Source: Propionibacteriaceae bacterium
Lineage (GTDB): Bacteria > Actinomycetota > Actinomycetes > Propionibacteriales > Propionibacteriaceae
Direction: 5' to 3'
Length of the DNA stretch: 11,993 nt
NCBI GenBank assembly: GCA_009778535.1
Contig: WRJP01000048.1
Coordinates: 1 to 11,993, forward strand
The notes below the pieces were generated by a model, which saw nothing but the letters and a program-made list of their open reading frames with translations, was not told the DNA's origin and did not search any database. Below are positions 6,441-11,993 of the stretch, in pieces; position 1 is the first letter of the stretch, and the number at the start of each line of letters is the position of its first letter. The translations under genes were made by a program, and so were the position numbers.

Positions 6441-6746
6441 AATGATCTGTCCTCTCAAAATGGAGCATAAAGCTGATTAGGGCCATTGGCTATGCATTGC
6501 AGTTTCGACGCTAGTGTCCCTGTGAATGGGATTATGTCCTAAACAGTGCATGTAAAAAATTTAGTCCCTGGGTTCGCCTGTGTCAAGGGTTCGACGCGTA
6601 CATGCAAGATCACACTACCTGACTTTTGGGCTGTGACAAGACGGCATAATCGGACACGAGACATGCCGTTAGCCGAAGCTATTGCTGCTGGATTTCATGC
6701 GCTTTCGTCAGTGATTTTTCCAGGTATCGTGACAGAAGAATAATCT
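6441..6746. other. Intergenic region between divergent cupin-ABC operon and ferredoxin gene
   Basis: This 306-nt stretch carries the operon promoter (6558-6586, -) and, at its right edge, the ferredoxin promoter. The operon leader (about 6551 to 6441, 110 nt) contains no strong hairpin and no riboswitch consensus I recognise. An 8-bp inverted repeat, TGCATGTA (6547-6554) and TACATGCA (6599-6606), brackets the operon promoter and may be a regulator site. A 65-codon open frame at 6546-6743 (+) has no ribosome-binding site or recognisable protein character and is not called as a gene. Confidence 0.5.
6558..6586 (-). promoter_or_regulatory. Promoter of the cupin-ABC transporter operon
   Basis: On the - strand a perfect -35 TTGACA (6586-6581) is followed after exactly 17 nt by TAAATT (6563-6558), 4 of 6 matches to the -10 consensus. 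Transcription would begin near 6551, about 110 nt before the cupin ATG. This is the strongest-looking promoter in the window. Confidence 0.68.
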
Positions 6747-6775
6747 TTGAGGTATCCCCAATCATTGGCTACGAT
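6747..6775 (+). promoter_or_regulatory. Promoter of the ferredoxin gene, probable leaderless transcript
   Basis: TTGAGG (6747-6752), a 17-nt spacer, then TACGAT (6770-6775), which fits the actinobacterial TANNNT -10. Seven bases later is GTG 6783, the first codon expected from family comparison. No Shine-Dalgarno precedes that GTG, so the mRNA probably starts at or next to the start codon. Confidence 0.5.
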
Positions 6776-6782
6776 GAGAACC

Positions 6783-7046
6783 GTGACCTATGTGATTGCC
6801 CAACCTTGTGTTGATGTTAAGGCTCAGGCGTGCGTTGAGGTATGTCCAGTGAAATGTATTTATCAAGGTGACCGTTGCCTCTATATCCACCCCGATGAGT
6901 GCCTTGATTGTGGTACTTGCGAACCAGTATGTCCAACCGAAGCTATCTATCTCGACCTTGAGCTGCCCGAAGAATGGTTCGATTATCTGAAATACAATCC
7001 AGCTTTTTCGCTTCCCTCGGCTCCCTCGGTGACGTCAATCAGCTAA
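6783..7046 (+). CDS. fdxA: 7Fe ferredoxin [3Fe-4S][4Fe-4S], actinobacterial FdxA type
   Basis: Small cytoplasmic electron carrier, 87 aa from GTG 6783. The first cluster region has C9, C17, C21 (followed by Pro) and C25, with the wide CVDVKAQAC spacing typical of the [3Fe-4S] half. The second has C40, C43, C46 and C50-Pro, a [4Fe-4S] motif. The start at GTG 6783 makes the protein begin MTYVIAQP, exactly like its actinobacterial relatives. ATG 6774 would add three residues, and the open frame to TTG 6747 runs through the promoter. The C-terminus (LPEEWFDYLKYNPAF) follows the family, but the final segment (LPSAPSVTSIS) differs from the usual GSPGGA-type tail and is about 15-20 residues shorter. 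Its TAA overlaps the TAG of the convergent aldolase. Partners could be the hydrogenase, pyruvate:ferredoxin oxidoreductase or a P450; none is shown. Confidence 0.88.
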   Translation: MTYVIAQPCVDVKAQACVEVCPVKCIYQGDRCLYIHPDECLDCGTCEPVCPTEAIYLDLELPEEWFDYLKYNPAFSLPSAPSVTSIS

Positions 7047-7657
7047 GTATTGAGGTCGGAAGTCGCGCAACGACTCGCAATGTCTGCTAGCGTCTTGTGA
7101 GGGTTTTGTGCCAGGACTCGTTTAAGTGAACCACCAAAGGCGACACCTGCTGCTCCTGCATCAAGATATTCTGCATAATTTGTCTCATCGATGCCGCCAA
7201 CCGCTACAGCTTTGAGATCGGGGAATGGACCCAAAAGATCAGCGATGTATTTGGCACCCATAGCCCTGGCTGGGAAAAGTTTCAAGGTTGAGATACCACA
7301 ATTCATGGCTTCAGCTATTTCAGTAGGAGTCAGAACTCCCGGAAGATAGTCGATCCCTGACGCGATCGCTACGTTATGAACCTCAGCGTTGTAACTTGGG
7401 GATATGAATACCCGCGCACCGCTGCTCGCTGCTCGCTTGGCTTGATCGGCGGTAAGAACAGTTCCCGCGCCAACAGGTCGCTCACCAGCTTTTGCTACAA
7501 GCTCTTCAAGTGTCACCCAATCGGTATCAGACTGGACAGTGACCTCAACGAGGTCGAAGCCACATTGCCAACACTCCTTAGCTACTGCAATAGCGTCGAG
7601 AGTAGAGTGCCCGCGCAAGATAGCGATTGATCGGTACGGCACGAAAGATATGGTCAT
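7043..7657 (-). CDS. 2-dehydro-3-deoxy-6-phospho-aldonate aldolase, DgoA/KDPG-aldolase family
   Basis: Class I aldolase of the KDPG/KHG family, 204 aa, cleaving a 2-keto-3-deoxy-6-phospho sugar acid to pyruvate and glyceraldehyde-3-phosphate. Visible are AILRG at the end of strand 1, the catalytic Glu (E38 in LVEVTV), GAGTVL (64-69), the Schiff-base Lys K126 in STLKLFPA, and the phosphate-binding AVGGI (152-156). The usual EVTLRT segment reads EVTVQSD, so the substrate-binding Arg of Eda is absent. Together with AILRG this is closer to DgoA (KDPGal) than to Eda. ATG 7657 has AGGA 7 nt upstream. The gene converges on the ferredoxin with overlapping stop codons (7043-7046). It lies 149 nt after the SDR gene and has its own likely promoter. 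Confidence 0.88.
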   Translation of the reverse strand: MTISFVPYRSIAILRGHSTLDAIAVAKECWQCGFDLVEVTVQSDTDWVTLEELVAKAGERPVGAGTVLTADQAKRAASSGARVFISPSYNAEVHNVAIASGIDYLPGVLTPTEIAEAMNCGISTLKLFPARAMGAKYIADLLGPFPDLKAVAVGGIDETNYAEYLDAGAAGVAFGGSLKRVLAQNPHKTLADIASRCATSDLNT

Positions 7658-7711
7658 CGTACATTCCTGTCTACATTAGAAACTCGGTTATTTGGCAAAA
7701 CCGCAGTTAGG

Positions 7712-7740
7712 AATAGAAAAACATCAGGTTTCATAGTCAA
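7712..7740 (-). promoter_or_regulatory. Promoter of the DgoA-like aldolase gene
   Basis: On the - strand, TTGACT (7740-7735; 5 of 6) and TCTATT (7717-7712; 4 of 6) are separated by 17 nt. The predicted start is near 7705, about 48 nt before the ATG. The aldolase can thus be expressed separately from the upstream dehydrogenase unit, although read-through remains possible. Confidence 0.45.
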
Positions 7741-7806
7741 CATTCACCTCTGCGATGCTACTACACAAAAAACGTTCAAATTCGCCATGGCTAGTTGAGT
7801 TTCTGT

Positions 7807-8562
7807 TCAGCGTGCTAGCCAGCCGCCATCGACGACAAGAATCTCACCATGGATGTATGCCGCAGCTTCGGAAGCTAGAAAGACTGCGACGTTACCAATG
7901 TCTTCAGGGCTGCCCCATCGACCCGCAGGAATCCGCACTGACAACTGTTCCAGCCGTACGGGATCATTCAGCAAGTTCTCATTCATATCAGTGACCATGT
8001 AGCCGGGCGCGATCGCATTGACATTGACACCCATGCCAGCCCATTCGTTGCATAACGCTTTGGTCAGTTGGGCTACCGCGCCTTTGGATGCGGCGTAGGC
8101 CAGAACTCGCAGCCCACCCTGAAATGACAGTAGCGAAGCCAAGTTCACAATCTTTCCAGCGCCACGAGCGACCATCTGGCGACCGAAAGCTTGACAAAGC
8201 AGGAAAACAGCACGCAGGTTCACATCTAGTACCGCATCGAAAGCAGTCAATGGGAAATCTACTGCATCGTACCGGTCTTGAGTGCCCGCGTTGTTTACCA
8301 GAATATCCACCTGGTGCTCAGCGAGTATGACCTCAGCTATTTCAGCGAGGTTGTCTCTGTCGCTAAAATCCACGCAATAACTCCACAAGTTGCAGCCAAG
8401 GTCTGCGGCAAGTTGGGACAAATCTTCTGGTGCCGGATTCCTGGCAAGCACAATGACATCTGCACCGGCTCGCAGCATCGCTTCGCTAATTCCCCGACCG
8501 AGTCCGCGACCGCCACCAGTAACTAACGACGTTTTCCCAGACAACTTGAAAGGTTCATTCAT
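7807..8562 (-). CDS. kduD: SDR-family oxidoreductase, KduD-like (or IdnO/gluconate 5-dehydrogenase-like)
   Basis: Classical short-chain dehydrogenase, 251 aa, NAD(P)-dependent, cytoplasmic. Cofactor site TGGGRGLG (15-22), NNAG (90-93), catalytic tetrad N115, S143, Y156, K160. The segments ASLLSFQGG, NVNAIAPGYM, RIPAGRWG and the C-terminal VDGGWLAR match KduD, the 2-dehydro-3-deoxy-D-gluconate 5-dehydrogenase that interconverts DKI and KDG in uronate breakdown. The closely related 5-ketogluconate reductase (IdnO) is the main alternative, suggested by the neighbouring zinc dehydrogenase. The ATG overlaps the upstream TGA (ATGA), with GGAG 7 nt before it, so the two are translationally coupled. 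It is the last gene of the three-gene unit. The symbol is tentative. Confidence 0.83.
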   Translation of the reverse strand: MNEPFKLSGKTSLVTGGGRGLGRGISEAMLRAGADVIVLARNPAPEDLSQLAADLGCNLWSYCVDFSDRDNLAEIAEVILAEHQVDILVNNAGTQDRYDAVDFPLTAFDAVLDVNLRAVFLLCQAFGRQMVARGAGKIVNLASLLSFQGGLRVLAYAASKGAVAQLTKALCNEWAGMGVNVNAIAPGYMVTDMNENLLNDPVRLEQLSVRIPAGRWGSPEDIGNVAVFLASEAAAYIHGEILVVDGGWLAR

Positions 8563-9626
8563 TGCGCGGCTCCATCGTTAGTGTTATTCAAAACATCAGC
8601 AAGCTCTGCGTTTGGGGTTACTAAAACCTTGAGACAAGAATTGCCGCTTGTTGCAGCTTCAAATGCTTCAGCAACTTGTTCAACTGGGTAGGCAAGAGTT
8701 GGAACATTGGAAAAGTCGAGATTTTCACGTGAAACTAAATCTACGGCGAACCGCATATCACCTTTGGTATAAACCCGAACTCCAACAATTGTTTGTTCCT
8801 TGAAACCAACATCTCGCAGCACAATTTCCGCAGGTTGCTTATATACACCAACAACGACTATTTGTCCTCGCACTCGGGTGTGCTCCGCCAACTGTGGCGC
8901 TACTGCCGGGTGAGCCGCACAGTCGAAAGTAATATCGGCTCCATCACCGTCAGAGCGCTCGGCCACTAGAGATGCAAACTCGTTCGCATCCTGCGTCGCG
9001 GTGAATCCTGCTTTCGCTGCAACAGCGGATCGATACGCATTGGGTTCACAAATGATGATTTCACGTGCTCCTGAATATCTCGCCATCATCGCTGTCAACA
9101 TACCAATCGGGCCAGCTCCCCAAACAGCGACCAAATCGCCTGGCAGTAAGTTGGACAATGAAATGGCATGTACCGCGACTGCCAACGGTTCGGTCAATGC
9201 GGCGGTACGAACATCGACTCCTGCGGGCAGCGGATACAGAACATCGCCTGGCAGCGCTACATATTCTGCCATTCCGCCGGGAGCATCAATTCCGTATAGG
9301 TTGAGCTTGTTGCAAACATGCGCATTGTTTGAGCGGCATGCGCGGCAAGTCCCACATGATATCAGCGGCATCACCGCTACAACACTGCCTTGATCGAGCC
9401 CAGTGCTTCCCGGGTCTGCCACCCAACCGACCATTTCATGACCTGGAATCAAACCAGTTTCAGCGCGCGGATGCTGGCCATGATAGATCGCCAGGTCGGT
9501 ACCGCAGATACCGTTGTACGCTATCTTCACCACAGCCCAACCCTGAGGTGGTGTGGGCATGTCCACCTGCGTCAATTCGATTTGATTAGGATCACGCCAA
9601 ACGGCAGCTCGCATCGTGCTCACCAT
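8559..9626 (-). CDS. Zinc-dependent medium-chain dehydrogenase (sorbitol/L-idonate/threonine dehydrogenase group)
   Basis: MDR-superfamily polyol or aldonate dehydrogenase, up to 355 aa, cytoplasmic, NAD(P)-dependent. Catalytic zinc ligands C41 (GICGTD), H63-E64 (GHEMVG) and E146 (TEPLAVAVHA). Structural zinc Cys C91, C94, C97 and C105. Rossmann motif WGAGPIG (169-175), followed by E194 at the end of the second strand, which usually favours NAD+. The overall pattern fits sorbitol, L-threonine, galactitol-phosphate or L-idonate 5-dehydrogenases. Beside an SDR the IdnD-IdnO pair is an attractive reading. Numbering is from ATG 9626, which has AGGA directly abutting it. The family usually begins MRAAV, so ATG 9614 (four residues shorter) may be the true start. 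It follows the D-2-hydroxyacid dehydrogenase by 9 nt and overlaps the SDR by 4 nt. Confidence 0.87.
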   Translation of the reverse strand: MVSTMRAAVWRDPNQIELTQVDMPTPPQGWAVVKIAYNGICGTDLAIYHGQHPRAETGLIPGHEMVGWVADPGSTGLDQGSVVAVMPLISCGTCRACRSNNAHVCNKLNLYGIDAPGGMAEYVALPGDVLYPLPAGVDVRTAALTEPLAVAVHAISLSNLLPGDLVAVWGAGPIGMLTAMMARYSGAREIIICEPNAYRSAVAAKAGFTATQDANEFASLVAERSDGDGADITFDCAAHPAVAPQLAEHTRVRGQIVVVGVYKQPAEIVLRDVGFKEQTIVGVRVYTKGDMRFAVDLVSRENLDFSNVPTLAYPVEQVAEAFEAATSGNSCLKVLVTPNAELADVLNNTNDGAAQ

Positions 9627-9635
9627 TCCTTTATG

Positions 9636-10622
9636 TTATTTAACTGACGAGTTACGTCCTGGCCTTCCAAGAACCTCTGGATTGATAATGTCACGCGGTC
9701 GTCTGTTCTGGCATATGTCTATGACATTAGCGATCGTGCGTCGCTTGAGTTCTCCGTATGATTCTTCGGTGTACCAAGCAAAGTGTGGTGTCAGTACCAA
9801 ATTGTCTAAACTCAGCAGCGGATGACCAGCCGGTACCGGCTCAATCTCGTGAGTATCTAAACCTGCTCCTGCAATGGCACCAGTCTGTAGTGCGGCGATC
9901 AAAGCAGCTGTATCGATTACTCCACCGCGCGCGGTATTAATTACGACTGCATCGCGGCGCATTATCTGGAATGCCGAGGCTCCAAGCATGTGGTGGGTCT
10001 GTGGAGTCAGTGGCACATGGATGGAAATAACCTGCGAGCGACGCAATAACTCATTCAGGGTGGTCGTTTCGACCCCTTGATAGCGGTTAGCATCTGCTGC
10101 CAAGATATCGTGTCCAATTACGTGGTATCCCAGACCTGCTGCTTTGCGTGCTACTGCCAAGCCGATCCGGCCAAGACCAATGACCCCAAACACCCGATCT
10201 TTTGTTTGGTAGAGCGGGCGCACTTGTGAAAAATCGAATTGTCCAGTTCGCATACCGCGATCCATGATCATAATCCCTCGGGCGAGGGTCATAGCCAAAC
10301 CAATAGCATGATCAGATACGGCTTCCGTGCCATAATCTGGAACATTGCAAACCGCAATTCCGCGTTGCGTGGCCGCATCGATATCCAAAGTATCAACCCC
10401 GACTCCGTAGCGACCAATCGCACGTAGTTTTGGCAACGCATCCATGACCTCAGCGGTAATGTTGGCATACTGCACACAGATTCCGTCAGCATCGCGCGCG
10501 CCCGCAATGACCTGAGCAGCGCCTTTATCTTGCCGTATCTCCAGTTCCGCCCCGGCTTGCATCGCTTCTTGCTGTTCTTGCGCGAAGGCATCATGGTCGC
10601 ATTCTGTGATTACGATACGCAT
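9636..10622 (-). CDS. D-isomer-specific 2-hydroxyacid dehydrogenase (CtBP/2-ketoaldonate reductase-like)
   Basis: NAD(P)-dependent 2-ketoacid reductase, 328 aa, normal length, cytoplasmic. The N-terminal flavodoxin-like substrate domain includes YGVGVDTLD (72-80). The coenzyme domain has GLGRIG (149-154), with HD at the end of the next strand (171-172), which favours NAD over NADP. Catalytic residues are R232 (TARGG), E261 (HEIEP) and H280 (TPHFAWYTEES). The PHxAWY form is characteristic of the CtBP-like/phosphoglycerate-dehydrogenase-like branch. In this setting it may reduce a 2-ketoaldonate or a hydroxypyruvate-type intermediate, like GhrB or TkrA. ATG 10622 is preceded by GAGGAG with a long spacing (about 13 nt). 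It is the first gene of the - strand unit with the zinc dehydrogenase and the SDR. The last 12 residues are polar and likely disordered. Confidence 0.88.
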   Translation of the reverse strand: MRIVITECDHDAFAQEQQEAMQAGAELEIRQDKGAAQVIAGARDADGICVQYANITAEVMDALPKLRAIGRYGVGVDTLDIDAATQRGIAVCNVPDYGTEAVSDHAIGLAMTLARGIMIMDRGMRTGQFDFSQVRPLYQTKDRVFGVIGLGRIGLAVARKAAGLGYHVIGHDILAADANRYQGVETTTLNELLRRSQVISIHVPLTPQTHHMLGASAFQIMRRDAVVINTARGGVIDTAALIAALQTGAIAGAGLDTHEIEPVPAGHPLLSLDNLVLTPHFAWYTEESYGELKRRTIANVIDICQNRRPRDIINPEVLGRPGRNSSVK

Positions 10623-10969
10623 TTGAGTACACCCACTCCTCGTCGTTTGATAGAAAACTAGCCGTACGGTCGAGCTCCAGTTATTTCTGAGACACGTCTG
10701 GCGCAGGTAATAACTGGCGGACTCATCACTTCAATTTCGGACGTGCTGTTCCTATCTTCGCTTGAAGCACCGCTAAATGGAACTTTGTTTCATCTGATAA
10801 GACAAGATGCTAGAGTACGTGCAAACTCATGTCAAGAAACCCAGAACGCTTGAGGTGAAACGTTAGAAGGTCAAGTTATCACTTTCTGGTGCACGCATTG
10901 CCCCATTGCTGAGTTTATGCCGGAAAACCTGGTAGGAAGGGTGCAGTAAGAAAAGGTAGGAGGAGAAAA
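10623..10969. promoter_or_regulatory. Divergent intergenic region between dehydrogenase unit and Eda-type aldolase
   Basis: The 347-nt region must drive both directions. For the - strand unit a modest promoter is TTGAAG (10734-10729), 16 nt, TATTAC (10712-10707). A 9-bp perfect inverted repeat, CCAGTTATT (10677-10685) and AATAACTGG (10709-10717), has one arm over that -10 box and the other about 15-23 nt downstream of the predicted start. This is a plausible repressor site. A CCGTACGG palindrome lies at 10662-10669. For the + strand aldolase I see no convincing promoter, although its ribosome-binding site AGGAGG (10958-10963) is strong. Confidence 0.4.
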
Positions 10970-11611
10970 GTGCTCGATGTTTCTTTGCTAAAGGCCACAA
11001 AGATTGTACCGGTTGTGGTGTTGGATGACGCCGCGGATGCGATCCCGTTGGCAAGGGCATTAGTTGCTGGTGGGCTGAAGTTAATCGAAGTCACATTCCG
11101 CACGTCGGCAGCGACAGAGTCGATCGCACGCATTTCCACTGAGGTTCCCGAGGCTATCGCAGGGGCTGGTACTGTAATTAATGCTGAACAGGTTGCGTCC
11201 GCTAAGGCTGCTGGAGCAAAGTTCTTAGTTTCACCAGGTTTACTACCAGAAGTCATAACCGCAGCGAATGCGGCAGGTTTGCCGATTTTCCCCGGAGTTG
11301 TTACCGGATCTGAAATCATGCAGGCACTAGCACTTGGTGTGAAAGTTGTTAAGTTTTTTCCTGCTGAAGTTGCTGGTGGTGTGAAGATGATAAAAGCACT
11401 AGCTGGCCCGTTTCCGCAGCTACGTTTTATTCCGACTGGCGGGGTGAATGAGACAAATCTGGCTGATTATTTGAGTGTTTCAGCGGTCATCGCTGTTGGC
11501 GGCACCTGGATGGTCGATAAGAAACTGATTGCAGACAAAGCCTGGGATCGGATCACCGAACTCACTCGACAGGCCGTCGCCAGTGCCAAAGCGAGCGTAA
11601 ATCCGAAATGA
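10970..11611 (+). CDS. eda: KDPG/KHG aldolase, Eda type
   Basis: Class I aldolase of 213 aa that splits 2-keto-3-deoxy-6-phosphogluconate into pyruvate and glyceraldehyde-3-phosphate, the last step of the Entner-Doudoroff and uronate routes. It carries the full Eda signature: E40 and R44 in LIEVTFRT, GAGTVI (65-70), the Schiff-base lysine K128 in VKVVKFFPAE, and PTGGV (155-159) for phosphate binding. The start is GTG 10970, 6 nt after AGGAGG (10958-10963), an excellent site; the protein then begins in register with other Eda enzymes. It is divergent from the dehydrogenase unit and sits on its own. It is clearly different from the DgoA-like aldolase at 7043-7657, which lacks the Arg of the FRT motif. 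The C-terminal tail is Ala/Lys-rich. Confidence 0.93.
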   Translation: MLDVSLLKATKIVPVVVLDDAADAIPLARALVAGGLKLIEVTFRTSAATESIARISTEVPEAIAGAGTVINAEQVASAKAAGAKFLVSPGLLPEVITAANAAGLPIFPGVVTGSEIMQALALGVKVVKFFPAEVAGGVKMIKALAGPFPQLRFIPTGGVNETNLADYLSVSAVIAVGGTWMVDKKLIADKAWDRITELTRQAVASAKASVNPK

Positions 11612-11628
11612 GCGGATGAAATATTCGC
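11612..11628 (+). terminator. Weak stem-loop directly after the Eda-type aldolase stop
   Basis: GCGGAT (11612-11617) can pair with ATTCGC (11623-11628) through six pairs including one G-U, around a 5-nt loop, starting right after TGA 11609-11611. No U-tract follows. It could be a weak terminator; the remaining spacer to the convergent hydrolase (11629-11739) shows no gene. Confidence 0.25.
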
Positions 11629-11739
11629 ATAAAACTTGGTAATGAGAGTCACGAAAGGTCAGTGTCGCAACCGCTGAAAGTGAAACCTGCTGCCGAATGC
11701 ACTTACGATGTGATGTTGCGAGTTTTAGTTGTTTTACGC

Positions 11740-11993
11740 CTAATCGTGGCTAGCTTGGATGATTCGATCGGTCAATAGCTGTGGGCGGGTGAACATGACT
11801 TCGTGACTGCCTGGCAAAGAAATATGCTTACATTGTGATCCTAAGCGTGCCGCCATGCCTGCCCAGTAGCCTTCAGGCAGCGAAATATCATCTGTGACCG
11901 TGATGTAGCTGCGCGGCACATCGCAAGCGAAGAAGGCTCCAAGATCGAGTTTATCGAGTGAGGGGCGATAGGGCTGAGGAACCAATCGGTCGT
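11740..11993 (-). CDS. Alpha/beta hydrolase (salicylate-esterase/EstC-like), C-terminal part
   Basis: The frame is open through the right edge of the window (a TTG at 11985 is not the real start), so only the last ~84 residues are visible. RSYITVTDDISLPEGY corresponds to the strand carrying the acidic triad residue in small alpha/beta hydrolases of the esterase/hydroxynitrile-lyase group. ISLPGSHEVMFTRPQLL carries the catalytic His in the family's GSHExMxxRP context, close to the C-terminus as usual. The nucleophile Ser lies outside the window. The substrate is unknown. It converges on the Eda-type aldolase with a 128-nt spacer. Confidence 0.75.
   Translation of the reverse strand, partial: DRLVPQPYRPSLDKLDLGAFFACDVPRSYITVTDDISLPEGYWAGMAARLGSQCKHISLPGSHEVMFTRPQLLTDRIIQASHD

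Noticed and set aside
6441..6551. Possible riboswitch in the cupin operon leader (thiamine- or flavin-type, given the NMT1/THI5-like transporter)
   Set aside because: None of the conserved TPP, FMN or preQ1 core motifs that I know are present, and no strong helices are visible.
6546..6743. 65-codon open frame on the + strand between the cupin and the ferredoxin
   Set aside because: It runs through the operon promoter, has no ribosome-binding site, and its translation has no recognisable protein character. A shorter ATG start at 6663 is no better supported.
7789..7820. TGGCTAG / CTAGCCA inverted repeat at the end of the SDR gene, followed on the - strand by a T-run
   Set aside because: The stem is only 7 bp with an 18-nt loop, it overlaps the coding end, and the T-run is too far from the stem to call a terminator.
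11665..11721. TCGCAAC / GTTGCGA inverted repeat followed by a T-rich stretch, as a terminator of the Eda-type aldolase
   Set aside because: The loop would be 43 nt for a 7-bp stem, so chance pairing is likely.
1..11993. CRISPR arrays, tRNA or rRNA genes, insertion sequences, phage or defence genes
   Set aside because: I saw no regularly spaced repeats, no cloverleaf-like or rRNA sequence, no transposase or integrase frames, and no terminal repeats or target duplications.

Overview
This window looks like part of the chromosome of an anaerobic or facultative actinobacterium of moderate G+C (roughly half by eye, not computed). The best taxonomic clue is the small ferredoxin at about 6.8 kb, whose N-terminus (MTYVIAQPCVDVK) is typical of actinobacterial 7Fe ferredoxins. 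A probable leaderless start for that gene fits the same group. The [FeFe]-hydrogenase genes point to fermentative, anaerobic metabolism. No species is claimed.

Left part (1-2127, + strand): the 3' end of a NuoF/HydB-type flavoprotein overlaps a HydA-type [FeFe]-hydrogenase gene. The hydrogenase frame keeps its Fe-S domains and all four H-cluster cysteines. It has unusual residues in every H-cluster motif and stops at a codon where the family normally has a Tyr. Recognisable but stop-interrupted C-terminal sequence follows downstream. An 18-bp perfect stem-loop separates it from the convergent transporter.

Middle part (2128-6586, - strand): a NMT1/SsuA-TauA-like ABC importer. The reading order is metal cupin, ATPase, permease 1, permease 2, then a 385-nt gap and a lipoprotein binding protein. 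The first four genes are tightly packed behind a strong promoter (TTGACA, 17 nt, TAAATT). The binding protein has its own promoter (TTGACT, 18 nt, TAGAAT) and a structured leader of about 190 nt. The substrate cannot be read from sequence.

Right part (6747-11993): the 7Fe ferredoxin (+) converges with a DgoA-like 2-keto-3-deoxy-6-phospho-sugar-acid aldolase (-). Upstream on the - strand is a three-gene unit: D-2-hydroxyacid dehydrogenase, zinc MDR dehydrogenase, and KduD/IdnO-like SDR. A second, Eda-type aldolase is transcribed divergently on the + strand. The window ends in the 3' part of an alpha/beta hydrolase (-).

Taken together, the right part looks like catabolism of hexonates, ketoaldonates or uronates: stereochemical interconversion by three dehydrogenases, then aldol cleavage to pyruvate and a triose phosphate. 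The kinase and dehydratase that such a route needs are not in the window. A KdgF-like cupin in the transporter operon hints, weakly, that the importer may feed the same pathway. I did not find a clearly new multi-gene system. The most unusual item is the eroded or diverged hydrogenase.
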